In this document: positions 1-8,225 of the stretch, piece by piece
Layout of the letters: every line of letters starts with the position of its first letter
Position numbering within the stretch: position 1 is the first letter of the stretch
Assembly (NCBI RefSeq): GCF_001650725.1
Contig: NZ_LXVX01000024.1
Span: 1-45,357, forward strand
Direction: 5' to 3'
DNA from: Sphingobium sp. TCM1
Lineage (GTDB): Bacteria > Pseudomonadota > Alphaproteobacteria > Sphingomonadales > Sphingomonadaceae
DNA length: 45,357 nucleotides
The notes under the pieces: generated by a model
Database searches by the model: none
What the model was told of the DNA's origin: nothing
The model's input: the letters and a program-made list of their open reading frames with translations, nothing else
Translations under genes and position numbers: made by a program

Positions 1-160
1 CGCCCTTTTCCTTCAGGCGGATCGCTTCCTCAACCGCGATCTCGTCGAACGGGTTCATGCTCATCTTGACGTTCGCCAGGTCGACGCCCGTCCCATCCGC
101 CTTCACTCGTGGCTTCACATTGTAATCGATAACCCGCTTCACGGGCACAAGGATCTTCAT
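1..160 (-). CDS. etfB: Electron transfer flavoprotein beta subunit, N-terminal part
   Basis: This is the first 53 codons of a gene that runs off the left edge. The start reads [19 protein letters not shown] and continues through [18 protein letters not shown], which is the classic beginning of EtfB/FixA. EtfB forms a heterodimer with EtfA that holds FAD and AMP and passes electrons from acyl-CoA and other dehydrogenases to ETF-quinone oxidoreductase. A strong AGGAGG ribosome binding site lies a few bases upstream of the ATG at 160. It follows sucC on the same strand after about 110 bases, so co-transcription is possible. EtfA, which usually follows, would be outside the window. Confidence 0.93.
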   Translation of the reverse strand, partial: MKILVPVKRVIDYNVKPRVKADGTGVDLANVKMSMNPFDEIAVEEAIRLKEKG

Positions 161-269
161 CTTACATCCTCCTTATCAACGCCAGATCCCCAAATGGGAA
201 CATGGGCGCGGGCAGCCCGTTTCCGGACCACCCGCACCCTTTGGTGTATCGTTCAGGCGAAAGAGCCGA

Positions 270-1469
270 TCAGGCTGCCTTCCTCACTTCCGCCACGATC
301 TTCTTGGCCGCGTCGCCCAGATCGTCCGCCGGGACGATGGCCAAGCCAGACTGCGCCAGAATGTCCTTGCCCTGCTGGACGTTCGTGCCTTCCAGGCGAA
401 CGACCAGCGGAACCGACAGGTTCACATCCTTGGCGGCAGCGACGATGCCCTCGGCAATGATGTCGCATTTCATGATGCCGCCGAAGATGTTGACCAGAAT
501 GCCCTTCACCGCCGGATCCTTCAGGATGATCTTGAAGGCTGCTGTCACCTTCTCCTTCGAGGCGCCACCACCGACGTCCAGGAAGTTGGCGGGGAATTCG
601 CCGTTCAGCTTGATGATGTCCATGGTTGCCATGGCCAGGCCCGCGCCGTTCACCATGCAGCCGATGTTGCCGTCCAGCTTGATATAGGCCAGGTCATACT
701 CGCTGGCCTCGACTTCCGCCGGATCTTCCTCGGTCAGGTCGCGCAGTTCGGCAATGTCCTTGTGGCGGAACATGGCGTTGCCGTCGAACCCGACCTTGGC
801 GTCGAGCACCAGCAGATTGCCCTGCTCGGTCAGCGCCAGCGGATTGACTTCGATCTGCTCGGCGTCGGTGTCGAGGAAGGCGGCGTAGAGCGAAGACGCT
901 ACCTTGGCGGCCTGCTTCGCCTGGTCTCCGGTCAGACCCAGGGCTGCAGCGACGGCGCGGCCGTGGTGCGGCTGGAAGCCCGAAGCGGGATCGACGGAGA
1001 AGCTGTGGATCTTTTCCGGGGTCGAGTGGGCGACTTCTTCAATGTCCATGCCGCCTTCGGTCGACACGACGAACGCAATGCGGCTGGTGGCGCGATCGAC
1101 GAGCAGCGCCAGGTAGAATTCCTTGGCGATGTCGGCGCCATCGGTGATGTAGAGGCGGTTGACCTGCTTGCCCGCTTCGCCGGTCTGGATAGTGACCAGC
1201 GTATTGCCGAGCATGTCGGTGGCGTGGGCCTTAACTTCGTCGAGATTGAAGGCCAGGCGGACGCCGCCCTTCGCTTCGGGGGCGAGTTCCTTGAACTTGC
1301 CCTTGCCACGCCCACCGGCGTGGATCTGCGACTTCACGACATAGAGCGGTCCAGGCAGCTTCTTGGCGGCTTCGACGGCTTCATCGACCGAGAAAGCGGC
1401 ATAGCCAGCGGCGATCGGCGCGCCGTACTTGGCCAGCAGTTCCTTGGCCTGATATTCGTGAATGTTCAT
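270..1469 (-). CDS. sucC: Succinate-CoA ligase (ADP-forming) beta subunit
   Basis: The 399-residue product begins [20 protein letters not shown], the hallmark SucC N-terminus, and has the usual length. It contains the ATP-grasp fold ([14 protein letters not shown] near residue 45; [20 protein letters not shown] in the middle) and the CoA-ligase C-terminal domain ([14 protein letters not shown]). It makes succinate and ATP from succinyl-CoA in the TCA cycle. The frame stays open for 34 codons further upstream, but the family start is the ATG at 1469. sucD, its usual partner, is not adjacent here: etfB follows instead. The upstream gap carries repeated TTGCAAA boxes, described separately. Confidence 0.96.
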   Translation of the reverse strand: MNIHEYQAKELLAKYGAPIAAGYAAFSVDEAVEAAKKLPGPLYVVKSQIHAGGRGKGKFKELAPEAKGGVRLAFNLDEVKAHATDMLGNTLVTIQTGEAGKQVNRLYITDGADIAKEFYLALLVDRATSRIAFVVSTEGGMDIEEVAHSTPEKIHSFSVDPASGFQPHHGRAVAAALGLTGDQAKQAAKVASSLYAAFLDTDAEQIEVNPLALTEQGNLLVLDAKVGFDGNAMFRHKDIAELRDLTEEDPAEVEASEYDLAYIKLDGNIGCMVNGAGLAMATMDIIKLNGEFPANFLDVGGGASKEKVTAAFKIILKDPAVKGILVNIFGGIMKCDIIAEGIVAAAKDVNLSVPLVVRLEGTNVQQGKDILAQSGLAIVPADDLGDAAKKIVAEVRKAA

Positions 1470-1542
1470 GGGCTGGCCCGTCCTTTTGCGTTGAACCTGA
1501 TGTCCAGCGGCTAAGCACAGCCGGCAAAGGAGCGCCAGCGGA

Positions 1543-1573
1543 TTTTGCAAAACCACTTTGCAAAATTGCAAAA
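1543..1573. promoter_or_regulatory. TTTGCAAA repeat cluster upstream of sucC
   Basis: Two exact TTTGCAAA boxes (1544-1551, 1557-1564) and a third ATTGCAAA box (1565-1572) lie 75-105 bases upstream of the sucC start. Each has the palindromic core TTGCAA, and the cluster is AT-rich in a GC-rich background. Paired TTTGCAAA boxes are, as I recall, the sites of the ScfR family of acyl-CoA-responsive regulators (PccR, MccR, RamB) that control propionyl-CoA and acetate metabolism. A regulator site for sucC is inferred from this similarity and position only. Confidence 0.5.
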
Positions 1574-1613
1574 CCGCCCGCCGATACCCTGCCTGTTTAT
1601 TGCGAAATTCAGC

Positions 1614-1940
1614 CTAGAAAGCGCATATCAGAGCTGCCTTGCCAGTTACCGCGATGATCTCCGCATCCTGCAAAGCGTGGACCTTATGAAGGAATTGGTC
1701 GAGCGTCATTTCCTGCCTGTGAGACTTGCGGAGCGAGGCGAGCGACTGCAGCCGCCGCAACTGGACGATGCTGAGCCGGTCAGCCATGCGCGCCGCCATG
1801 CAACCAGCCGTTCTCGGCGACAGGCCCGCATCTAACAGGCCGGAACGCAGCCGTGATTCGGGCGAAAGGCTGGCGCAGGATGCGACCATGGAGCCTGCCG
1901 CGAGGAGCAGGCACAACGAACGGAAAGGAGTAGCCATCAT
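1614..1940 (-). CDS. Small predicted lipoprotein, unknown function
   Basis: This 108-residue protein starts MMATPFRSLCLLLAAGSMV and has a lipobox VASC with the lipid-carrying Cys at residue 22, so it should be a lipoprotein. The mature part (SPESRLRSGLLDAGLSPRTAGC onward) is short, helical and charged, and I do not recognise the family. The ATG could be at 1940 or 1937; neither has a strong ribosome binding site. It is divergent from the permease-like gene at 2004 and reads toward sucC, with 144 bases in between. The lipobox supports a real gene. Confidence 0.7.
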   Translation of the reverse strand: MMATPFRSLCLLLAAGSMVASCASLSPESRLRSGLLDAGLSPRTAGCMAARMADRLSIVQLRRLQSLASLRKSHRQEMTLDQFLHKVHALQDAEIIAVTGKAALICAF

Positions 1941-2003
1941 GCCGGCGTCATGGCAACACGCCGCTTAACGCGGGATAAACGCCCTGCACCCAGGAGACTT
2001 GGC

Positions 2004-2402
2004 ATGGACAGGATTTTCGCCGCGTTCTCGCATCGCGTAGCCGGCTGGGCGGGGCAGCCCCTGTCCTTCATCCTGGCCGGCATCGTCATCCTGTTGTGGC
2101 TGCTCACGGGCCCCATCTTCCGCTATTCGGATACATGGCAACTGATCATCAACACCGGGACCACCATCGTCACCTTCCTGATGGTGTTCCTCATCCAGAA
2201 TGCACAGAACCGCGACAGCTCGGCCATCCAGGCGAAACTGGACGAGTTGATCCGGGCGATGGATGGTGCGCGCAACGACTTCATCGGCATCGAGCATCTG
2301 ACCGAAGCCGAACTGGAGAAGATCAAACACATACTCGAAAGGGAATGCGGCAGCGACGAAACCCACCGCCATGCGATCGAGCGCCTGATCCGGCGGCGGT
2401 GA
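2004..2402 (+). CDS. Low-affinity iron permease family small membrane protein
   Basis: This 132-residue protein (MDRIFAAFSHRVAGWAGQP) has two membrane segments, about residues 20-40 and 52-70. A cytosolic tail follows with the pattern QNAQNRDSSAIQAKLDELI, then ARNDFIGIEHLTEAELEKIK. This layout is that of the bacterial PF04120 family, called low-affinity iron permease by resemblance to yeast Fet4; iron transport is not proven for the bacterial members. I chose the ATG at 2004 because CAGGAGA sits just upstream, rather than an ATG at 1950. Confidence 0.82.
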   Translation: MDRIFAAFSHRVAGWAGQPLSFILAGIVILLWLLTGPIFRYSDTWQLIINTGTTIVTFLMVFLIQNAQNRDSSAIQAKLDELIRAMDGARNDFIGIEHLTEAELEKIKHILERECGSDETHRHAIERLIRRR

Positions 2403-2413
2403 TCGCCACGCCC

Positions 2414-2593
2414 TCAATGGGCGTGGACGATCAGCCGTTCATTTTCCCTGCGATAAGCGTCGATCTGATCCGAGTAACTGCGCGCCAGACTTTCATAGGC
2501 TACGCGTCCCTCTCGCGACGAGCTGGCCTGTGCGCGGATCAACGACATCTGCTGGCGATGCAGCAGATAATTGACATCCGTCTCCATCCTCAT
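2414..2593 (-). CDS. Small hypothetical protein
   Basis: This 59-residue product (MRMETDVNYLLHRQQMSLIR) is rich in Arg, Gln, Ser and Glu and is predicted to be all helical, ending in ENERLIVHAH. No family with a known function comes to mind. A GAGGAGG site stands seven bases before the ATG at 2593, which supports translation from there. It is convergent with the preceding permease-like gene (11-base gap) and lies downstream of nhaA on the same strand. Confidence 0.6.
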   Translation of the reverse strand: MRMETDVNYLLHRQQMSLIRAQASSSREGRVAYESLARSYSDQIDAYRRENERLIVHAH

Positions 2594-2702
2594 CCTCGCC
2601 CTCCTCGCTTGTTTTCGTGAGATTGGTCGATGGGCCGACAATGCGAGTCACACGCAAGTCGACTTTCGAATTATAGCATGGCCGCAGCCGCTCGCGAACG
2701 CG

Positions 2703-3920
2703 TTAATCGGGGTTCTGGACAGCACGTCGCGCCACAGGGGCGATCCAGCGCAGAATGGCGAAGCCGGCAAGGGCTGAGAGCAGCGACCCCATCAGGACAC
2801 CGCCCTTCGCCTCTTCCACGAGCAACGGGTCGTCGGGAAAGGCGAGCGCGCCGATAAACAGGCTCATGGTGAAGCCGATTCCGCACAACACGGCCATGCC
2901 ATAGACCTGCCCCCAACTCGCGCCGGCTGGCCGCTCGGCAATGCCGAGGCGCGTCGATACCCAGATAGCACCGAACACACCGAATTGCTTGCCCAGGAAC
3001 AGGCCAAGCCCCACACCCAGCGGCAAAGGAGTAGTCAGGGCGACCAACATCTCACGGTTCAACGCCAGTCCGCTGTTCACGAACCCGAACAGGGGAATGA
3101 TGGCGTAGGCGCTCCACGGATGGACGGCATGTTCCAGTCGGTGCAGCGGACTGTCGGGCGCGTCCGGCGCTCCAGGCGTACAACGGATCGGCACCGTCAT
3201 CGCGGCCAGAACGCCCGCGACCGTGGCATGAACACCCGACAGAAGAGTCAGATACCAGAGGCAGGCAAAGCCGAGGAGATAGGGCGCAAGCGACCGCACG
3301 CCGGCGCGATTGAGACAATATAGGGCGGCCAGAATGCCAGCCGCGCCTGCGAGCGCCGCCAAGTCCAGACCCTTGGTATAGAATAGGGCGATGATCGCGA
3401 CCGCGCCCATGTCGTCGACGATCGCCACCGCCGTCAGGAACAATTTGAGCGAAGCAGGGACGCGACTGCCGAGCAGTGCCAGCACGCCGATGGCAAAAGC
3501 GATGTCCGTGGCGGCGGGAATGGCCCATCCATTGACCAGTTGCGGACGCGCCATCGTAAGCGCCAGATAGATCAGTGCCGGACCGGCCATGCCGGCAACC
3601 GCCGCCACGATCGGCAGTCGGCGTCGGTCCCATGTCGAAAGCCCGCCATCCAGAAACTCCCGCTTGATCTCCAGACCGACGACCAGAAAGAAGATCGCCA
3701 TCAGCCCGTCATTGATCCACAGATGAACCGTCATCGGCCCCAATTTCGGCGACAGGGTGGGGCCGAGTTCCGCATGGATCAGATCATGATAGAAATGACC
3801 GGACGGCCCCGGCAGATTGGCGAGCAGCAGCGCTGCGGCCGCCGCCAGGATCAGCAGGACCGCGCCGCCGGTCTCACCCGTCAGAAAATCGCGAAGCGCC
3901 GACTGGGGGCGACCTGACAT
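2703..3920 (-). CDS. nhaA: Na+/H+ antiporter NhaA
   Basis: The 405-residue integral membrane protein exchanges cytoplasmic Na+ for external protons and supports pH and salt homeostasis. It carries the ion-binding pair Asp169-Asp170 in AVAIVDDMGAVAIIALFYT, matching Asp163-Asp164 of E. coli NhaA. It also has the NhaA start region FLTGETGGAVLLILAAAAAL and the conserved INDGLMAIFFLVVGLEIKRE. The start at 3920 is preferred over 3950 because AAGGAGG lies ten bases upstream. It has about 12 hydrophobic segments and full family length. Confidence 0.96.
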   Translation of the reverse strand: MSGRPQSALRDFLTGETGGAVLLILAAAAALLLANLPGPSGHFYHDLIHAELGPTLSPKLGPMTVHLWINDGLMAIFFLVVGLEIKREFLDGGLSTWDRRRLPIVAAVAGMAGPALIYLALTMARPQLVNGWAIPAATDIAFAIGVLALLGSRVPASLKLFLTAVAIVDDMGAVAIIALFYTKGLDLAALAGAAGILAALYCLNRAGVRSLAPYLLGFACLWYLTLLSGVHATVAGVLAAMTVPIRCTPGAPDAPDSPLHRLEHAVHPWSAYAIIPLFGFVNSGLALNREMLVALTTPLPLGVGLGLFLGKQFGVFGAIWVSTRLGIAERPAGASWGQVYGMAVLCGIGFTMSLFIGALAFPDDPLLVEEAKGGVLMGSLLSALAGFAILRWIAPVARRAVQNPD

Positions 3921-4046
3921 GCGGAAAATTCCTCCTTCGGCGCGCCTCACTCAAGCCTAAGACTTGGAAGCGCCATGCAATAATGCCATCCTGTCCCCGA
4001 CAAGGCATTGGGGGTCAAGCCTTTGGGGGATGTGTTTGTTGCCGTC

Positions 4047-5420
4047 ATGGCCGCGCTGCACCATGAGTTGCTGCTGTTCGCGGCCGCCGGCTTTGCGCTC
4101 GGCGGGCTGGACGATCTCCTCGTCGACATCCTCTTTCTCCTGCGAAAGACGTGGCGCGACCTGACCGTCTATGCGCGTCATTCACGGATGACCACGACCA
4201 CCCTGCCCGCATCCTCCCGTCCGGGCAGGATCGCCATCTTCGTCCCCGCATGGCAGGAATCGGGGGTGATCGCCCCGATGCTGCGCCATGCGCTGAGCCG
4301 CTGGGGCGATGCGCCATATCGCATCTTCATCGGCGCCTATCCTAACGACCCGGCGACGATCGACGCGGTCGCCGCGCTGGCGCAGGACGATCCGCGCCTG
4401 ATGCTCGCGATTAACGACAGGCCCGGCCCCACGACCAAGGCGGACTGCCTCAACCTGCTCTGGCGCGCCATGCTGGCGGAGGAAGCAGCGAGTCGATTCC
4501 GCTACAAGGCGGTCGTGCTGCATGATGCCGAGGACGTCGTGCACGCTGACGAAATCCGCCTTTATGATTTCATGATCGACCGCTTCGACCTGGTGCAATT
4601 GCCGGTCCTGCCGTTGCCCGGGCGGGGCGGCTGGTTCTCGCGCGCGGTTGCCAATCATTATGGAGACGAGTTTGCGGAGAGTCATGGCAAGCTCCTGACC
4701 GTGCGTGAGGCGCTGGGCGCCTCCGTTCCCTCGGCCGGCGTCGCCTGCGCCTTCGAACGGGATGCACTGGAGGCGCTGGCGCATGACCCTGCTTATGGCC
4801 CGTTCGACCCTTCCTCGCTGACGGAGGACTATGAGGCGGGCCTGCGCATCCGCGACATGGGCGGACGCAGCGTCTTCATCCGGATGCGCGACGCGACCGG
4901 AGAGCTGGTTGCGACCCGCGAATATTTCCCCGACAGCATCGATGCCGCGGTGAAGCAGAAGGCGCGCTGGATGATCGGCATATCGCTGGCCGGCTGGGAT
5001 CGGATGGGCTGGCGCGGCGGTCCTGCGGAATGGTGGATGCGGCTGCGGGACCGAAGGTCCGCACTCGCGGCCCTGATGCTGTTCGCAGCCTATGTGACGC
5101 TGCTGCTCTGGGCGATCCTGTGGGTGATAGGCCAGTTCCATACCCTCCCGCCCCAAAACGTCTCCCCTTACCTGACCAGCCTGCTCTGGCTGAATGTCGG
5201 CCTGATGCTGTGGCGTGGCGTGATGCGCGTGCTGTTCGTCGCCCGCACCTATGGCTGGCGCTATGGGCTGGGCGCCATCCCGCGCACCTTGATCGCCAAC
5301 TATATCGCGATCCTCGCGGCCCGCCGCGCTATCTACCTCTATATCCGCTCGCTGCTGGGCACGCCGCTGACCTGGGACAAGACCCAGCATCATTTCCCCG
5401 ACCTGCGGACCGATCCATGA
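4047..5420 (+). CDS. Membrane glycosyltransferase family 2, NfrB-like
   Basis: This protein of about 457 residues has an N-terminal membrane segment (MAALHHELLLFAAAGFALGG), a GT-A catalytic domain and C-terminal membrane helices from about residue 325. The GT2 signatures are visible: DAED (160-163) as the metal-binding motif, TED (259-261) as the base region, and QKARW (304-308) as the QxxRW motif of processive enzymes. The family includes the N-terminal half of the phage N4 adsorption protein NfrB, which works with outer-membrane NfrA in export of a surface polysaccharide. The ATG at 4047 has no good ribosome binding site; upstream GTG (4032) or TTG (4008) starts are possible. The stop overlaps the next ATG (ATGA), so the two are coupled. 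Confidence 0.85.
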   Translation: MAALHHELLLFAAAGFALGGLDDLLVDILFLLRKTWRDLTVYARHSRMTTTTLPASSRPGRIAIFVPAWQESGVIAPMLRHALSRWGDAPYRIFIGAYPNDPATIDAVAALAQDDPRLMLAINDRPGPTTKADCLNLLWRAMLAEEAASRFRYKAVVLHDAEDVVHADEIRLYDFMIDRFDLVQLPVLPLPGRGGWFSRAVANHYGDEFAESHGKLLTVREALGASVPSAGVACAFERDALEALAHDPAYGPFDPSSLTEDYEAGLRIRDMGGRSVFIRMRDATGELVATREYFPDSIDAAVKQKARWMIGISLAGWDRMGWRGGPAEWWMRLRDRRSALAALMLFAAYVTLLLWAILWVIGQFHTLPPQNVSPYLTSLLWLNVGLMLWRGVMRVLFVARTYGWRYGLGAIPRTLIANYIAILAARRAIYLYIRSLLGTPLTWDKTQHHFPDLRTDP

Positions 5421-6493
5421 CGGCGACCAGAGGCGGTCGCCCCTTGCGCTTCTTCGCGCTGCTGATGATCGGCTGGGTCACGGCCCGTCTGGTCGCTCAT
5501 CTCGGGCCACCGGATGCGCCAGGTCCCGACATCCTGCCACAGCCGCCTGCCCTGGCCGCCCGCTTCGCGCCGGATCGCTATGCAGGGAGCCGGTCGAACG
5601 ATTCGCATCACCTCCCGGCCTATAGACGCTGGATCATCGCGACAACCCGACCTCCGCTCGCGCCGGCCATCCGGCCAGCGCTGCCGGTCGCTTCCCTGTC
5701 CTCGACCAAAAACAATGGAGCATTGGTGGATTTCCTGGAATTCATCCGCTTCACCACAGCATTTGCCAACCGCCGTCATGCCTCCGATGCGATGACCGGC
5801 GAGCCCACAGCGGTACCAGTGCCCGCTGTCCGTCCAACTCCAATGAAATCAGCCGATCGCTGGCGCGGCAGCGGCTGGCTTCTCTGGCGGCCGGGCAGCA
5901 TCAGCCGTGCGGACGTCGCCACGGTAGGCCGGCTTGGCGGATCGCAAGCAGGCCTGCGCGTCGACTATCTGCTGGCCCCCGGCGCGCCCAGCCGGCCCGC
6001 GGCCTATGCACGGCTCACGAGCGCGCTCGAAAGCCCCGCGGCACAGGAAGGTGCCATCGGCCTTGCGGTCCAGCCATTCCGCGCCCTTCCCGTAAGCTTC
6101 GCGATCGAGCGACGCGTTGCGCTGGGCGACGGATCGCGCAACGCCATGGCCATTCTCGCCGCCGGCGGCTTTGGTTCTGTCCGTGTCGCTCCAGGCGTCG
6201 ATGCCGAAGCCTATGTCCAGGCCGGGCTGGTCGGCTTTCATCGCCGCGACGCTTTTGTCGATGGCAAGATGTCGCTCCTCTCGCCTATCGCAAAGACACC
6301 GCTGCGGATCGGCGCGGCGCTTTCCGGGGGCGCGCAACCTGGCGTGGAACGGCTCGACATCGGCCCGGAAATTCAGGTCCGCCTTCCCATTCTCGACAAT
6401 GCTGCGCGCCTCTCCATCGAATGGCGGGAGAGGATCGCCGGCAAGGCCGCGCCCGCCTCCGGCCTGGCCGTGACGCTCGCGGCGGATTTTTGA
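5417..6493 (+). CDS. Predicted envelope protein coupled to the NfrB-like glycosyltransferase
   Basis: The 358-residue product begins MTATRGGRPLRFFALLMIGW, with a membrane or signal segment at about residues 10-30. A Pro-rich, weakly conserved linker follows. The C-terminal half (from about residue 150) has alternating hydrophobic and polar stretches, such as GSVRVAPGVDAEAYVQAGLV, and ends in Phe, as outer-membrane beta-barrels do. Its ATG overlaps the stop of the GT2 gene by four bases. An NfrA-like outer-membrane partner for glycan export is an inference from this pairing; it is much shorter than E. coli NfrA. The frame is open well upstream inside the GT gene, but the coupled ATG at 5417 is the sensible start. 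Confidence 0.65.
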   Translation: MTATRGGRPLRFFALLMIGWVTARLVAHLGPPDAPGPDILPQPPALAARFAPDRYAGSRSNDSHHLPAYRRWIIATTRPPLAPAIRPALPVASLSSTKNNGALVDFLEFIRFTTAFANRRHASDAMTGEPTAVPVPAVRPTPMKSADRWRGSGWLLWRPGSISRADVATVGRLGGSQAGLRVDYLLAPGAPSRPAAYARLTSALESPAAQEGAIGLAVQPFRALPVSFAIERRVALGDGSRNAMAILAAGGFGSVRVAPGVDAEAYVQAGLVGFHRRDAFVDGKMSLLSPIAKTPLRIGAALSGGAQPGVERLDIGPEIQVRLPILDNAARLSIEWRERIAGKAAPASGLAVTLAADF

Positions 6494-6552
6494 CCGACAT
6501 CGCCCAAGCCGCCTTTATATCGCCGCGCTTTACGACTAGGCGTTGAGAAGCC

Positions 6553-7467
6553 ATGGATCTTTACCTGCCCATCGCCAATTTGTCGGTGAACGCGCTGGTC
6601 ATCATCGGCCTGGGTGGTGTCGTAGGCCTGCTGTCGGGCATGTTCGGGGTGGGTGGTGGTTTCCTGACGACCCCTTTGCTCATCTTCTACGGCATCCCGC
6701 CGACGGTGGCCGCCGCGTCCGCAGCCTCGCAGGTCACGGGCGCCAGCGTTTCGGGCGTGGTCACGCACATGTCTCGCGGCACTGTCGATTTCCGCATGGG
6801 CGGCGTACTGATCGCCGGGGGCGTCGTTGGCGCGGGGCTCGGTGTCCTCATCTTCCGCCTGCTCCAGTATCTGGGACAGATCGATACCGTCATCGGCATC
6901 CTCTACGTCCTCATGCTGGGTGGCATCGGCGGGCTGATGGCCAAGGAATCGATCCAGGCGCTGATCGCACTCAAGACCGGCCGCAAGCCTCCAGCACGCA
7001 AGCGGCGGCACCATCCGCTGGTCGCCGCGCTGCCGATGCGCTGGCGCTTCTATCGTTCGGGCCTTTACATATCGCCGCTGGCGCCGCTGCTGCTCGGCAT
7101 GGCGACGGGCATTCTCACCATGTTGCTGGGTGTCGGCGGCGGCTTCATCCTGGTCCCCGCGATGCTCTATCTGCTCGGCATGACGACGCAGTCGGTGGTC
7201 GGCACGTCCCTGTTCCAGATATTGTTCGTGACCATCGCAACGACGATGATGCACGCCATGACGACCAAGGCGGTCGACCTGGTCCTGGCGATGCTGCTGC
7301 TGATCGGCAGCGTGACCGGAGCGCAAGTCGGGACTCGAATTTCCATGACGATCCGGCCCGAATATCTGCGCATCCTGCTCGCCGCCATCGTGCTGCTGGT
7401 CGCCGCGCGCATGGGGCTGGGCCTGGGGTTCCGGCCGGACGAAATCTACACGATAGAGGTGCGCTGA
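6553..7467 (+). CDS. Sulfite exporter TauE/SafE family protein
   Basis: This 304-residue membrane protein has two internal repeats. Each starts with the family's glycine motif: GMFGVGGGFLTTPLLIFYGI in the first and TMLLGVGGGFILVPAMLYLL in the second. A basic cytoplasmic loop (GRKPPARKRRHHP) joins the halves. TauE/SafE proteins export small sulfur oxyanions or organosulfur acids. The next gene follows after two bases, so they form an operon, and that partner (TIGR02186) is commonly found beside TauE in alphaproteobacteria. The substrate cannot be told from the sequence. Confidence 0.92.
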   Translation: MDLYLPIANLSVNALVIIGLGGVVGLLSGMFGVGGGFLTTPLLIFYGIPPTVAAASAASQVTGASVSGVVTHMSRGTVDFRMGGVLIAGGVVGAGLGVLIFRLLQYLGQIDTVIGILYVLMLGGIGGLMAKESIQALIALKTGRKPPARKRRHHPLVAALPMRWRFYRSGLYISPLAPLLLGMATGILTMLLGVGGGFILVPAMLYLLGMTTQSVVGTSLFQILFVTIATTMMHAMTTKAVDLVLAMLLLIGSVTGAQVGTRISMTIRPEYLRILLAAIVLLVAARMGLGLGFRPDEIYTIEVR

Positions 7468-7469
7468 CA

Positions 7470-8225
7470 ATGCGCCGCCGCCTGGCCCTGTTCGCGGCAT
7501 CGCTGTTGCTGGGCGCGGCGGACGAACCGCAACTGGTGCCCGATGTCTCGCAGCGCGAAGTCGAAATCCAGTACAGCTTCACCGGCGCAGACCTGCTGCT
7601 GTTCGGCGCGATCGTCTATCCGGGCGGGGTACGGCCGGAAAAGCCGGCCGATGTCGTGGTCGTGCTCAAGGGGCCGGACCAATCGATCCAGATGCGCGAA
7701 AAACAGAAGGTCGCCGGAATCTGGGTCAATGTCGACCGCGCCCGTTTCGAATCCGCGCCGAGTTTCTACGCAATGGCATCGTCGCGCCCGATCAACCAGA
7801 TCGTCGATGAACGCACCGCCGCCATCTACGAACTGGGCGTCGACAAGCTGCAACTGTCCCCCTCCTCGCTCAACGACAGCGCGGAACTGGACCGGTTCCA
7901 GGCGGGCCTCGTCGATCTGCGCCAGCGCGCCGGGCTGTTCGTCGAGCGCCCCGGCACGATCGAGATCAGCGACGGCGTGCTTTACCGCGCCCGCCTGCCT
8001 CTGTCCGCCCGCGTCATCGTCGGCGATTACACCGCCGAGACCTTCCTGGTGCAGGACGGCCGGGTCGTCGCGGCGGCGGTGCGCGATATCACCGTGCGGA
8101 AGTCCGGTTTCGAACAGTTCATGGCGGTGGCGGCTGAAAGCTGGTCCTTTCTCTACGGCCTGGCCGCCATCGCCCTGGCGGTCGGCATGGGCTGGACGGC
8201 GGGCGCGATCGCCCGCCGCCTCTAA
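7470..8225 (+). CDS. TIGR02186 (Alph_Pro_TM) membrane-anchored protein
   Basis: The 251-residue protein has a signal peptide (MRRRLALFAASLLLGAADEP), an extracytoplasmic domain with the conserved start LVPDVSQREVEIQYSFTGAD, and a single C-terminal membrane anchor (residues about 225-245, FLYGLAAIALAVGMGWTAG). This is the layout of the Alph_Pro_TM family, which has no established function. Its neighbour TauE suggests an accessory role in export. The start at 7470 comes two bases after the tauE-like stop. The stop codon overlaps the stop of the convergent sulfotransferase gene. Confidence 0.85.
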   Translation: MRRRLALFAASLLLGAADEPQLVPDVSQREVEIQYSFTGADLLLFGAIVYPGGVRPEKPADVVVVLKGPDQSIQMREKQKVAGIWVNVDRARFESAPSFYAMASSRPINQIVDERTAAIYELGVDKLQLSPSSLNDSAELDRFQAGLVDLRQRAGLFVERPGTIEISDGVLYRARLPLSARVIVGDYTAETFLVQDGRVVAAAVRDITVRKSGFEQFMAVAAESWSFLYGLAAIALAVGMGWTAGAIARRL

